Shown here: in pieces, positions 1 through 6,775 of the stretch
Layout of the letters: each line of letters begins with the position of its first letter
Numbering within the stretch: position 1 is the first letter of the stretch
Origin: an uncultured Bacteroidota bacterium
GTDB taxonomy: Bacteria > Bacteroidota > Bacteroidia > 2-12-FULL-35-15
Reading direction: 5' to 3'
Length of the DNA: 37,618 nt
Assembly: GCA_903926385.1 (NCBI GenBank)
Contig: CAIYIS010000042.1
Coordinates: forward strand, 1-37,618
Notes under the pieces: model-generated
The model's input: only the letters and a program-made list of their open reading frames with translations
Database searches by the model: none
Told to the model about the DNA's origin: nothing
Position numbers and translations under genes: made by a program

Positions 1-654
1 GAGAATTTAGAACAAAACGATTTAAAACTAGAAGAAATACTAGCAGACACAGGATACAGCGGAGGAGAAGAATTTGAATACCTTGAAAAAGAAAACATCA
101 CAGGCTATATACCCAATCACGGGCAATACAAACCATCTCGCGAAGGATTTATATACAATGAAGAAAAAGACCAATACGAATGTCAGCAAGGCAACAAAGC
201 CATATTACATTATAAAGGAACCAACAGAGATGCCTTAGGTTATAACCGAAAAAGTTATCGAAGCACCGTAAAAGATTGTAAAGATTGCCCATTACTACAG
301 CAATGTGCACCCGGTAAAGGTAAGTACAAAAAAATGGAACACAGCATTTACAGAAAACAATACGATATAATGCATCAACGCTTGCAAAGCAAGTATGCAA
401 AGCGAATGAAAAAACTCCGAAGCAGCACCGTAGAGCCTGTTTTAGGAACACTCATAAATTTTACCGGAATGCGCAGAATATGGACAAGAGGAATAAAGAA
501 TGCAAACAAATTTATGATAGGAGCCGCAATAGCTTACAATCTGAAGAAATACATGAAGTTTAAAGCACGAAAAGTAAACATACAGGTAGCAGAACTACCC
601 ATCCTACAAAAAGGACTCAACAAATTCCATCAAACTTATTTTTTCGCTTTATAG
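1..654 (+). CDS. IS1182-like DDE transposase, C-terminal part (5' end outside window)
   Basis: Frame 1 is open from the first base to the stop at 652-654, giving 217 codons of a transposase that catalyses cut-and-paste movement of its own insertion sequence. Seen directly: an ADTGYSGGE motif in which Asp16 (window numbering) fits the second catalytic Asp of DDE enzymes, a cysteine cluster CKDCPLLQQC before residue 105, and a VEPVLGTL motif whose Glu145 fits the catalytic Glu. It is followed by the usual basic RRIWTRG and AYNLKKY tail. This layout is that of the DDE_Tnp_1_6/IS1182-type group. The start codon and first catalytic Asp are upstream of the window. The visible part has no frameshift or internal stop, so the element may be intact. 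The family name is from motif memory; the transposase call itself is secure. Confidence 0.85.
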   Translation, partial: ENLEQNDLKLEEILADTGYSGGEEFEYLEKENITGYIPNHGQYKPSREGFIYNEEKDQYECQQGNKAILHYKGTNRDALGYNRKSYRSTVKDCKDCPLLQQCAPGKGKYKKMEHSIYRKQYDIMHQRLQSKYAKRMKKLRSSTVEPVLGTLINFTGMRRIWTRGIKNANKFMIGAAIAYNLKKYMKFKARKVNIQVAELPILQKGLNKFHQTYFFAL

Positions 655-775
655 CGATGGCAATTTAGCAGACTACTTTCCATCCCAAAAATCCCATCCT
701 CTCTTAAAACGCATCTATTGAGGTCGATTTTTCTGGTTTCTGCTTTATTTTTGTTTTAAAAGGGGGTTGTGCAAC
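1..775 (+). mobile_element. Right-hand part of an IS1182-like insertion sequence
   Basis: This stretch holds the 3' part of a DDE transposase gene followed by about 120 bases of non-coding DNA that ends in a G-rich GGGGGTTGTGCAAC word at 762-775. A terminal inverted repeat of this style is usual for such elements, but the left end lies outside the window, so neither the exact right end nor a target duplication can be confirmed. The next gene starts its coding region (on the other strand) only a few dozen bases further on. Confidence 0.6.
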
Positions 776-811
776 GGCTACTAATGTTATCAGTAGTTGT
801 TTGTCTTTCTG

Positions 812-2179
812 TTAGTGGTTTACAATTAGTTTTTGTGCTGTTGTTCCTTGCTTTGTCGTAACGTAAACTATGTAAACACCGTTGTTGTCAAGTTGTAAAT
901 TTGTTGTCTTTTGTGTTGCTTGTGTTTTTAGTATTTGTTGTCCAAGTATGTCTGTAACGCTAATTATAGCGTTGTCAGTTTGTAGTGCAATTATAAACTG
1001 TCCACTTGTTGGATTTGGAAATATTGAAGGTGTCAATTCTTCAACTGTTTCAATTGTAGTTGTAACAATCATTTGACAATTTCCAATTACTTGTGATGGA
1101 ACATGAGAATCTGTGCCGAAACCGCTGCCATTTCCAAGCGCAAAAGAGCCACCAAAACCTGCTGTCCATAAAGTGCCATCATTTTTAAGCACAAGAGGGT
1201 TTTTTAGTCCTGCCGCTATTTTTGAAACGTTTGTAAAATTAGTAAGAACAGGAGAAGTGCTGGAGTTTTGAAAGGTTCCATTAGCAAACTGTCCGTAATA
1301 ATTAGAACCCCATGTTCTTACAGTTCCATCGTTTTTGAGGGCTAAACTCTGATTGAAACAAGCAATGGCAACAGTCCCAGTAAGGGAATTTATTTGAGTA
1401 GGAACATTCAGGCTAGTAATATTTCCCTGTCCAGTATTAGTATAAATTCCCCAAGCCCACACCGAACCATCACTTTTTAAAGCCATACTATAACTAAAGC
1501 CTCCTGCAATAGAAACCACACCGGTTAAAGAACTTACCGGAACAGGAATATAACTATTATTATTTGTTCCATCTCCTAATTGTCCTTCAACGTCCCTTCC
1601 CCACGACCATATTGTACTGTCATTTTTTAATGCCAAACAATGTAAATCTCCTGCTGAAATAGCAATTATACCTGTAAGAGAAGGAACCTGAACGGGAACA
1701 CTACTATTATTATTAGTTCCGTCTCCGAGTTGCCCGCCAGCGCAATATCCCCAAACCCATACTGTACCATCACTTTTAAGTGCCATACTAAATTTATTTC
1801 TGGCAGATATAGCAACAATACCTGACAGTGATGTTACTTGGATAGGTACATTACTATCGTTAGTAGTTCCATCACCAAGTTCTCCATACTGGTTAAAACC
1901 CCACGACCAAACTGTACTATCATTTTTTAATGCAAGCGCATGTAGGTTACCTGCTGTAACTGCTATTACTCCCGTTAATGAATTAACCTGAACAGGAGTA
2001 GAACTTGGTACTACACCACCATTTCCGAGAGCACCAAATTGACCACTGCCCCATGCTTGTAAGGTGTTGTCTGCGCAAATGGCGTATTCATTGTAATCGC
2101 CAACTGCTATAATTTGTGCATTACTTTTTATAGTTAAAAACAGTAAAGCAATTAAACCTAAAGTGTAATTTTTTTTCAT
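812..2179 (-). CDS. Secreted RCC1-repeat protein with type IX secretion C-terminal sorting domain
   Basis: The 455-residue product begins with a signal peptide (MKKNYTLGLIALLFLTIKSN, then AQ) for Sec export. Residues of about 40-370 form some seven RCC1-type repeats, recognised by recurring WGxNxxGxLGDGT, VPxQVxSLTGxxAIxAG and ALKxDGTVWxWG segments. Seven such repeats would close a beta-propeller. The last 75 residues hold a type A T9SS sorting tail: SIFPNPTSGQF, then TDILGQ, and an ending of TAQKLIVNH. Such tails direct passage through the outer membrane and are then removed. The passenger therefore acts at the cell surface or outside; RCC1 propellers generally bind other proteins, and no enzymatic motif is seen. 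It stands alone, convergent with the upstream transposase. The start is supported by the signal peptide directly behind the ATG. Confidence 0.9.
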   Translation of the reverse strand: MKKNYTLGLIALLFLTIKSNAQIIAVGDYNEYAICADNTLQAWGSGQFGALGNGGVVPSSTPVQVNSLTGVIAVTAGNLHALALKNDSTVWSWGFNQYGELGDGTTNDSNVPIQVTSLSGIVAISARNKFSMALKSDGTVWVWGYCAGGQLGDGTNNNSSVPVQVPSLTGIIAISAGDLHCLALKNDSTIWSWGRDVEGQLGDGTNNNSYIPVPVSSLTGVVSIAGGFSYSMALKSDGSVWAWGIYTNTGQGNITSLNVPTQINSLTGTVAIACFNQSLALKNDGTVRTWGSNYYGQFANGTFQNSSTSPVLTNFTNVSKIAAGLKNPLVLKNDGTLWTAGFGGSFALGNGSGFGTDSHVPSQVIGNCQMIVTTTIETVEELTPSIFPNPTSGQFIIALQTDNAIISVTDILGQQILKTQATQKTTNLQLDNNGVYIVYVTTKQGTTAQKLIVNH

Positions 2180-2293
2180 TTTATTGTTGAGTGATGCCTC
2201 CGCAATTTAATTAATTATTTATTTTCTATTTGTGTTCTCTTGCTTACTCTGTTCGGTTTTCAGCTACCCCGTTCGTTACGCGCGCTCCTACAA

Positions 2294-2434
2294 TTGCTGA
2301 TAACGTTTTTGGGCTTGGCGAAGGTGGGGTTTAGAAAGTACTAAAGTTCAAATTTAGTACAAAAGTTTATAGAAACTACAAATGTTCAGCCTAGCACTAA
2401 AGCCCCACTTTTGCCAAACCCATGTTAGCGGCAG
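2294..2434. repeat. Long imperfect inverted repeat downstream of the GIY-YIG gene (site A)
   Basis: The arm at 2294-2334 (starting TTGCTGATAACG and ending GGTGGGGTTTAG) pairs imperfectly with the arm at 2397-2434 (starting CTAAAGCCCCAC and ending TGTTAGCGGCA). Shared segments include TTGGC, GTGGGG and TAAC/GTTA at the outer ends. A second hairpin is nested inside: GTACTAAA at 2338-2345 against TTTAGTAC at 2353-2360. The structure lies between the 5' end of the RCC1 gene and the 3' end of the GIY-YIG gene. It may serve as a terminator, a recombination site, or the boundary of a mobile unit; the sequence alone does not decide. Confidence 0.65.
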
Positions 2435-2449
2435 GTGTTTTGTCTGTCC

Positions 2450-3088
2450 TCACGATAATAATTGTTTTAAGTTGTCAAACTCTTGCTCGGTCAAAGCGTC
2501 ATTGTATAACTCGTTTACTTGCCAAAGTCCGCTTGCTTTTATCTTGTCTTTTGTCGAATGGTTACCTAACCATTTTTTTGAAGGTTTTAGTTCGTTTGAT
2601 TTTGCAAGTGTCGAAACAATTTTGCTTTCCCAAAAAAGTCTTTGTTCTTTAGTGTCAACTTGGAAAACACAAAAAGAAAGATTGTTTTGTATGTAGTCGC
2701 TAATCCTTTTTTCTGTCTTTTTTTCAAAGTCAAGGTCAAGTAGTTTTAAATTCTTTTCCTTTTCTGCTTTTGAAGTTATATCAAGTTCCCATAAAGTCAG
2801 ATATGGACTTTGGTCTTTATTCAATATGCAACGTCCAATATTTTTTCTAAAAATGCTTCTGTTCTTATTTTCCTTTACAAAGTGTTGGTTAAGTCGAGAA
2901 CGAAGTTGCTTCTCGCCTGTATGAGTTCCTACTCTAACAATTCTGTTTGTGTCGTTAAATGTTTCTCCGTTTTCAAATATTATGTAAATGCCATTTTTCG
3001 GAATTTCATTTTCTTTTTGTTTGAAAGGAAACGTAAAACGTGTCTGTTCATTAAATAATTTATGAAGTCTAACAGTTAGTGATATCAT
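2450..3088 (-). CDS. GIY-YIG-like nuclease-family protein (function unknown)
   Basis: The 212-residue product has a GIY-YIG-like core. NGIYIIFEN around residues 32-40 carries the GIY triad (G33-I34-Y35), RIVRVGTHTG around 49-58 stands in for the YIG strand, and LRSRLNQHF (62-70) supplies the conserved Arg helix. RSIFRKNIG follows, and WESKIVSTL nearer the C terminus holds a candidate metal-binding Glu. GIY-YIG domains cut or nick DNA. This branch, with a VRVGTH strand and a RGSIFR-like segment, is a widely spread but uncharacterised group as far as I recall. Its ATG overlaps the stop of the upstream DUF6884-like gene in an ATGA (3085-3088), so the two are almost surely translated together. 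The C-terminal third looks family-specific and I recognise nothing in it. A defence or mobile-element role is inference. Confidence 0.7.
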   Translation of the reverse strand: MISLTVRLHKLFNEQTRFTFPFKQKENEIPKNGIYIIFENGETFNDTNRIVRVGTHTGEKQLRSRLNQHFVKENKNRSIFRKNIGRCILNKDQSPYLTLWELDITSKAEKEKNLKLLDLDFEKKTEKRISDYIQNNLSFCVFQVDTKEQRLFWESKIVSTLAKSNELKPSKKWLGNHSTKDKIKASGLWQVNELYNDALTEQEFDNLKQLLS

Positions 3089-3552
3089 TTTAGTTTATTG
3101 ATTAAAAATTGAACCCTTTCACCTTGTCTAAGTTTCTTTCCGTTTAAAACAAATGGTTTTTCGATGTTTTTTAATTTGTCCTGAATAGGTTTTATATAAT
3201 CTTCCCCTGCTAAAATGATAAATTTATCATTATCAATGTCGGCAACCTTCCTTAAATCAGCAACAACTTTTTCGCCCCATTTTTTTGTTTCATCTTTTGT
3301 CAATACTGTCAGATGAGGCTTTTTTAATAGTTCTTTTGGTGTAATATATTTTAATGTAACATCATAAGGTTCTATTTCTTTGTCAAGTTCAAGTAAATAA
3401 TGTAAAGCCGATAGAATATAAATTTTGTCAGGTTTTAATTTCAGTCCATATGCCAAACTTTTTGTAAAAAGTGACCCTCTATACAAGTCTTTTGCTTTTG
3501 CTTTTGTGTCACCTTTTGAAGCAACACAAGATATTAACACTATTCGTTTCAT
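3085..3552 (-). CDS. DUF6884-like protein (function unknown)
   Basis: The 155-residue cytoplasmic protein (no signal peptide or membrane segment) opens with KRIVLISCVASKG. It continues with AKDLYRGSLFTKSLAYG, then ILSALHYLLELDKEIEPYDVTL, and FIILAGEDYI later on. This order (short beta strand ending in SC, a K-rich loop, DLYxGxLFxKxxAYA, an SAxYGLL-like stretch, then PYDxTL) is the pattern I associate with DUF6884, a family found in phages and accessory islands. No biochemical activity is known to me. The conserved Cys/Ser loop suggests a nucleotide or small-molecule site, which is inference. It is the first gene of the coupled pair, with a four-base overlap with the GIY-YIG gene. An inverted copy of the TTAGCGGCA word lies just upstream at 3573-3587. 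Confidence 0.6.
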   Translation of the reverse strand: MKRIVLISCVASKGDTKAKAKDLYRGSLFTKSLAYGLKLKPDKIYILSALHYLLELDKEIEPYDVTLKYITPKELLKKPHLTVLTKDETKKWGEKVVADLRKVADIDNDKFIILAGEDYIKPIQDKLKNIEKPFVLNGKKLRQGERVQFLINKLK

Positions 3553-3572
3553 TGTCGTGATGTCGTTTGTTA

Positions 3573-3661
3573 CACTTGCCGCTAACAGTTATTATGCGCT
3601 ACTCCAAATCCATTTATAGCGCAATGCATACCTAATTTGGCAGGATTTGCGCTATAACTTG
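3573..3661. repeat. Composite hairpin region upstream of the DUF6884-like gene (site B)
   Basis: TTATAGCGCAA at 3614-3624 is a perfect inverted repeat of TTGCGCTATAA at 3647-3657. An alternative, larger fold pairs GTTAT, GCGC and AAATCC on the left (from about 3588) with GGATTT, GCGC and ATAAC on the right (to 3658), leaving unpaired bulge bases. Bulged inverted repeats of this kind are typical of folded recombination substrates, but the outer boxes do not match integron attC consensus well. It also covers the likely promoter region of the minus-strand pair. Confidence 0.5.
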
Positions 3662-3807
3662 TTTTGTTCAGTAGCGTATATTTATAATAATTTGTCAAGT
3701 GGCGATTGTATTTTGCTTAAATGTTTTTTGCCTTTGCAGGTGTTTTTCAACTGCCCCCCCCATTTCAAAATCTTTTACAAATATACACTATTATTATATA
3801 CCCAAAA

Positions 3808-3843
3808 AACAATCCCACCCATTTCTGAGCGGGATTGTTGTTT
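3808..3843. terminator. Hairpin, possible terminator or boundary element
   Basis: AACAATCCC at 3808-3816 pairs perfectly with GGGATTGTT at 3831-3839 around a 14-base loop, followed by a T-rich GTTTTAATT tail. No gene ends directly before it on the plus strand. On the minus strand it is followed by a run of T, so it could end transcription coming from the 4236-4859 gene and the 21-bp array. Confidence 0.4.
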
Positions 3844-3891
3844 TAATTCTAACCATTTTTTATTGCTGTTAGCAAACCGAGTACTTCATTT

Positions 3892-4185
3892 GTTAAAGGA
3901 AGTACTTCATTTGTTAAAGGAAGTACTTCCCTTGTTAAAGGAAGTACTTCATCTGTTAAAGGAAGCACTTCTCTTGTTAAAGGAAGTACTTCTCTTGTTA
4001 AAGGAAGTACTTCTCTTGTTAAAGGAAGTACTTCTCTTGTTAAAGGAAGTACTTCTCCTGTTAAAGGAAGTACTTCATTTGTTAAAGGAAGTACTTCATT
4101 TGTTAAAGGAAGTACTTCCCTTGTTAAAGGAAGTACTTCATTTGTTAAAGGAAGTACTTCCCTTGTTAAAGGAAGTACTTCTCTT
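3892..4185. repeat. Tandem array, 14 copies of a 21-bp unit with an internal palindrome
   Basis: Fourteen head-to-tail units of exactly 21 bp run without interruption, with a partial copy at 3879-3891. Each unit is GTTAAAGGAAGTACTTC plus four variable bases (ATTT, CCTT, ATCT, TCTT, TCCT). The unit contains the 10-bp palindrome GAAGTACTTC, broken in one copy (GAAGCACTTC). Because 21 is a multiple of three, the array keeps a reading frame open that would give a Leu-Leu-Lys-Glu heptad protein; with no credible start or body, I do not call it a gene. The array lies between site B and the gene at 4236-4859. Confidence 0.95.
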
Positions 4186-4201
4186 GATAAATGGATGAGA
4201 T

Positions 4202-4230
4202 TAATTTATTATTGTATGGATAATAAATTA
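4202..4230. terminator. AT-only hairpin at the 3' end of the unknown gene at 4236-4859
   Basis: TAATTTATTAT (4202-4212) and ATAATAAATTA (4220-4230) form an 11-bp perfect stem with a 7-base loop. It starts six bases beyond the stop codon of the minus-strand gene, so it is well placed as its transcript end. The stem has no G or C and there is no T-run tail, which makes it a weak intrinsic terminator at best; it may instead protect the RNA 3' end. Confidence 0.45.
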
Positions 4231-4235
4231 GTTAA

Positions 4236-4859
4236 CTACTTGTGGATAGCGAATTTTTTCCAGTCAGTCCAGTCGGAATAGAGGTTTTTTGGTAAAATCT
4301 GACGGTTGCGAAGCCAGAAAAACTTGTTTAAATCCAGCCCTTCAATTACTTTTTCGCCTGTTCGGCTGGGGTCAACATCTTTATAGGTTGCTCCCATGTC
4401 ATAGCTGATTTGAATTTGATGAGGGCCTGCACCAAGCATACGGTAAAGCACCGAGCCGGGCAATGGGCCGTCCAAAATTTCGTCTTGCCTAGGGCCATGA
4501 GCCGTATGCGATTTTAACTCCATTTCAAAACTTTCGGCAATGGCTGTTGCGGTGGTTTCGCTGGTGGTGGCGTTTACCAGTTTTTGACAATCGAGGCGGT
4601 AGCTCTCTATGTCGGCCTCCATTTTGTTTACTGCCGCATCGCGGTTATTAGTCGTAATCGTGGGCGGGATAGTTTTTGTGCCCGCTTCGGCATCAGATGC
4701 CGCCTGAATGTCGGTGTTAAAATTTGCCACTGTGGGGCTGGGTGTGCCGTAATACGTATTGCCCGTTACTCCATTTTTAATAGCTATGGCTTTTACAATT
4801 TTGTCGGCCACTGCATCCGGCATGTTTACTACTACTTCAAATTTAGGTGTTGTACTCAT
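4236..4859 (-). CDS. Unknown protein with helical N-terminal half and fibronectin III-like C-terminal end
   Basis: I do not recognise a named family. The 207-residue product has no signal peptide. Residues 1-30 (PKFEVVVNMPDAVADKIVKA) resemble a short strand-helix. The middle (about 45-115) is Ala/Thr/Asp-rich and probably helical. From about residue 130 the pattern GSVLYRMLGAGPHQIQISYD, then EGLDLNKFFWLRNRQI and DWTDWKKFAI resembles the end of a fibronectin III-like fold. Proteins of about this size and build occur as single genes in Bacteroidota, in my memory, without assigned function. It sits alone between two repeat arrays and reads away from the response regulator. A 12-bp word (TGTATGGATAAT) lies on both sides of it, at 4213-4224 and 4890-4901. 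Its DNA looks less AT-rich than its flanks. Confidence 0.65.
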   Translation of the reverse strand: MSTTPKFEVVVNMPDAVADKIVKAIAIKNGVTGNTYYGTPSPTVANFNTDIQAASDAEAGTKTIPPTITTNNRDAAVNKMEADIESYRLDCQKLVNATTSETTATAIAESFEMELKSHTAHGPRQDEILDGPLPGSVLYRMLGAGPHQIQISYDMGATYKDVDPSRTGEKVIEGLDLNKFFWLRNRQILPKNLYSDWTDWKKFAIHK

Positions 4860-4973
4860 TTTGTTTTTTTTTTAGATATTATTAATTAATGTATGGATAA
4901 TTGTGTTGAAACAATTGACTAATTATTTCGCCTCAAAATTACCTTGCACTTCATTTCAAAAATCGAGAACTAG

Positions 4974-5120
4974 GTAAAGTTTTTGGTTTACTATGTAAAG
5001 TTTTAGGTTTACAAAACTGGCCTGATGTAAAGTTTTTAGTTTACGTATGTAAAGTTTTAGGTTTACAAAAACAGTCCGATGTAAAGTTTTTAGTTTACAT
5101 ATGTAAACTTTTAGGTTTAC
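4974..5120. repeat. Six phased 18-bp dyads (GTAAA-N8-TTTAC)
   Basis: Copies of GTAAAGTTTTAGGTTTAC or close variants begin at 4974, 4995, 5027, 5049, 5081 and 5103. Every copy is a dyad with GTAAA and TTTAC ends; the last is perfect over six bases (GTAAAC/GTTTAC). The start-to-start steps are 21, 32, 22, 32 and 22 bp, close to 2, 3, 2, 3 and 2 helical turns, and copies two apart are 54 bp apart. The array fills the divergent intergenic region between the unknown gene (start 4859) and the response regulator (start 5235). A cooperative DNA-binding site is a reasonable inference. Confidence 0.85.
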
Positions 5121-5165
5121 ATAACTCAAGTTTAGCACTTATCAATCAATTTTTTTGCGAAATAA

Positions 5166-5197
5166 TTTGTAATAAAAGATTTTTAAATTTACATTTG
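5166..5197 (+). promoter_or_regulatory. Bacteroidota-type promoter of the response regulator gene
   Basis: TTTG at 5166-5169 and TACATTTG at 5190-5197 are separated by 20 bp, matching the TTTG / TAnnTTTG arrangement known for the primary sigma factor of Bacteroidota. The start codon follows 37 bp later, and the dyad array ends 45 bp upstream of the -33 element. Confidence 0.6.
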
Positions 5198-5234
5198 TCA
5201 CTCCATTTCAAATAGTTTAAAAAAATAAGTTGCC

Positions 5235-5933
5235 ATGGAAACAAAAATAAAGCTCGCCATTATAGATGATTTCAAATGTATTCAGGAAGCAATAACCAAA
5301 TTGTTTCTCCAACAAGCCGAAATGACTGTGGTTACTCAAGCCGAATCGGGCATTGATTTTTTTAGAGAGCAAGAGTTTCAGGCCCACGACATGGTTATTA
5401 TCGACATGGCAACCTCTGCACATGCGCATGACGACACGCTGAGAGCATTGCAGGAGTTTTTTCCCGAAATAAAAGTTATTGTATTTACTGCCGAAACCAA
5501 TCCGGAGGCTCTTCTGATGCTTATGCACAAAGGTGCACACGGCATTATCAGCAAAACAAATGACTCCGGTCAAATTATGTGTACCATCAACGAAGTGATG
5601 CAACAAGGCAGCAGTTACCCACATGCAGTTTCCAAACATCTGTTCAGCCGCCATTTTAACCCCAATCGTACCGAAGATGTGCATACTCTCCTTGCTGAGT
5701 TAGATAAAAAGGACATCGACATTTTGCTTCATTTGGCACAAGGACACAAGCTAGCCTACATCGAAAACCGAGTGGTCATCACCAGACAAGGCTTATACAA
5801 TAGGAGAACGTATATGTGCCAGCTTTTTCATCTCAACGATATCGACCTTTTACCCGCCTTTGCCAAAAAACACATCACCATCATTCAATCCCTAGCCGAT
5901 GCTTTTACTAAAAGCGAAGAGAGGGGAGAGTGA
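5235..5933 (+). CDS. Orphan response regulator, NarL/LuxR-like
   Basis: The 232-residue protein has an N-terminal receiver domain with the expected residues in order: acidic pair Asp11-Asp12 after IKLAII, phospho-acceptor Asp57 in MVIIDM, Thr85 in VIVFTAE and Lys107 in GIISK. A linker follows at about 120-150. A C-terminal helical region (ELDKKDIDILLHLAQGHK, then RVVITRQGLYNRRTYM) resembles a LuxR-type helix-turn-helix in which consensus residues are poorly kept. It should receive phosphate from a sensor kinase and act on DNA, but no kinase gene lies in this window. The gene stands alone behind its own promoter and the six-dyad array, which makes self-regulation or control of the divergent gene conceivable. 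The DNA-binding part could be divergent or altered in specificity; the receiver call is secure. Confidence 0.85.
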   Translation: METKIKLAIIDDFKCIQEAITKLFLQQAEMTVVTQAESGIDFFREQEFQAHDMVIIDMATSAHAHDDTLRALQEFFPEIKVIVFTAETNPEALLMLMHKGAHGIISKTNDSGQIMCTINEVMQQGSSYPHAVSKHLFSRHFNPNRTEDVHTLLAELDKKDIDILLHLAQGHKLAYIENRVVITRQGLYNRRTYMCQLFHLNDIDLLPAFAKKHITIIQSLADAFTKSEERGE

Positions 5934-6109
5934 TTATTAATTATTGATTATTGTTTATTGACTATTGTTTATTGACTATTGCAAAATTGTCCAATTGAAT
6001 AATTGCCCAATTGTCAAATTGGAGAATTGTCCAATTGAATAATTTCCTCCCTTCATTCGTAAATTCCTACCTGTTCGTATTTCGTAAATACATCATCGAA
6101 CTTATTTTC
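5934..6109. repeat. Self-similar AT-rich intergenic words
   Basis: The region between the response regulator and the DUF3109 gene contains two copies of TTATTGACTATTG and two exact copies of AATTGTCCAATTGAATAATT (5985-6004 and 6025-6044, 40 bp apart). CAATTG-type palindromic words abound. Patchwork words of this kind are common between Bacteroidota genes, and I see no gene or clear regulatory site in it apart from the promoter at its end. Confidence 0.6.
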
Positions 6110-6118
6110 TACTTTTGC
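6110..6118 (+). promoter_or_regulatory. -7 element in front of the DUF3109 gene
   Basis: TACTTTTGC matches the Bacteroidota -7 pattern TAnnTTTGC and lies 20 bp before the start codon at 6138. No clear TTTG -33 element is seen at the expected distance. Confidence 0.5.
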
Positions 6119-6137
6119 CGGCCAAACACTAAAGAAA

Positions 6138-6701
6138 ATGATTGCAATAGACAATACCATAATTTCGGAACATCTGCTGGAGAAAAAATTTGTATGCGAT
6201 ATTAATGCTTGCAAAGGCGAATGCTGTGTGCAGGGCGACTCGGGCGCTCCTCTGGAATTTGAAGAAATTGCAATAATGGAAGATATACTGGATGAAGTAG
6301 CTCCTTATTTGCCCAAAGATGGTTTGAAATCCATTAAAAAACAAGGGGTTTTTGTGATAGACGATGACGGAGATTACACCACACCCCTGGTTAAAGGCAA
6401 ACATTGTGCGTTTACTTATTTTGAAGACGGAATTGCCAAATGTGCTATCGAAAAGGCTTATTATGATGGAAAAGTAACATTCAAAAAACCGATTTCCTGC
6501 CATTTGTATCCGGTGCGAATAACCAAGTATAAAGACTACGAAGCGGTAAATTACCACAAGTGGGAAGTATGTAAACCTGCCTGCGATTGCGGAGCAAAGC
6601 TGGATGTGCCGGTTTATAAATTTTTGCGCGAACCTTTAATTCGCAAATATGGCGAAGATTGGTATAAAAAACTCGAACTTGCCGATAAGATGAAAAAGTA
6701 G
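6138..6701 (+). CDS. DUF3109 family cysteine-rich protein
   Basis: The 187-residue product matches the DUF3109 family, a conserved Bacteroidota protein of unknown role related to CxxxxCC (YkgJ-like) metal-binding proteins. Cysteine motifs seen in order are CDINACKGECC near residues 20-30, a lone Cys in KGKHCAFTYF and another in AKCAIEK, ISCHLYPVRI around 120, and CKPACDCG near 150. The set suggests coordination of iron-sulfur or zinc. Length and motif order look full-size and intact. There is no signal peptide, so it should be cytoplasmic. It has its own promoter and sits 74 bp upstream of gltX on the same strand, possibly partly co-transcribed. The function is not known to me and context offers no firm hint. 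Confidence 0.85.
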   Translation: MIAIDNTIISEHLLEKKFVCDINACKGECCVQGDSGAPLEFEEIAIMEDILDEVAPYLPKDGLKSIKKQGVFVIDDDGDYTTPLVKGKHCAFTYFEDGIAKCAIEKAYYDGKVTFKKPISCHLYPVRITKYKDYEAVNYHKWEVCKPACDCGAKLDVPVYKFLREPLIRKYGEDWYKKLELADKMKK

Positions 6702-6748
6702 CGTTTGCGAAACGGTTACTTGGGCTGAGCAACTTGAAACAATTCCAT

Positions 6749-6757
6749 TATCTTTGC
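6749..6757 (+). promoter_or_regulatory. -7 element in front of gltX
   Basis: TATCTTTGC is a full match to TAnnTTTGC and lies 18 bp before the gltX start codon. The leader would be very short. Confidence 0.55.
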
Positions 6758-6775
6758 GCCCCTATTCAATAAAAA

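Larger units (their letters stand above)
2423..3587. repeat. Inverted 15-bp words bracketing the two-gene unit
   Basis: TGTTAGCGGCAGGTG at 2423-2437 and CACTTGCCGCTAACA at 3573-3587 are reverse complements except for one base. They face each other across the DUF6884/GIY-YIG pair and touch nothing else. The arrangement is that of a cassette with inverted ends. I see no target duplication and no recombinase gene inside the unit, so mobility is only suggested. Confidence 0.6.

Noticed and set aside
882-1076. Plus-strand small protein opposite the RCC1 gene
   Set aside because: It lies antisense to the sorting-tail coding region and has no promoter or recognisable protein pattern; a shadow frame.
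2294-3661. Integron gene cassette with true attC sites
   Set aside because: The outer boxes do not fit RYYYAAC / GTTRRRY properly, site B has the opposite polarity, and no integrase is visible. Kept only as a structural oddity.
3892-4185. CRISPR array
   Set aside because: The 21-bp units are directly adjacent with no unique spacers, and no cas gene is present. The same holds for the arrays at 36656-36802 and 36900-37067.
3647-4198. Leucine-rich heptad protein on the plus strand
   Set aside because: The frame is open only because 21 is a multiple of three; the N-terminal part reads through hairpins and has no protein character.
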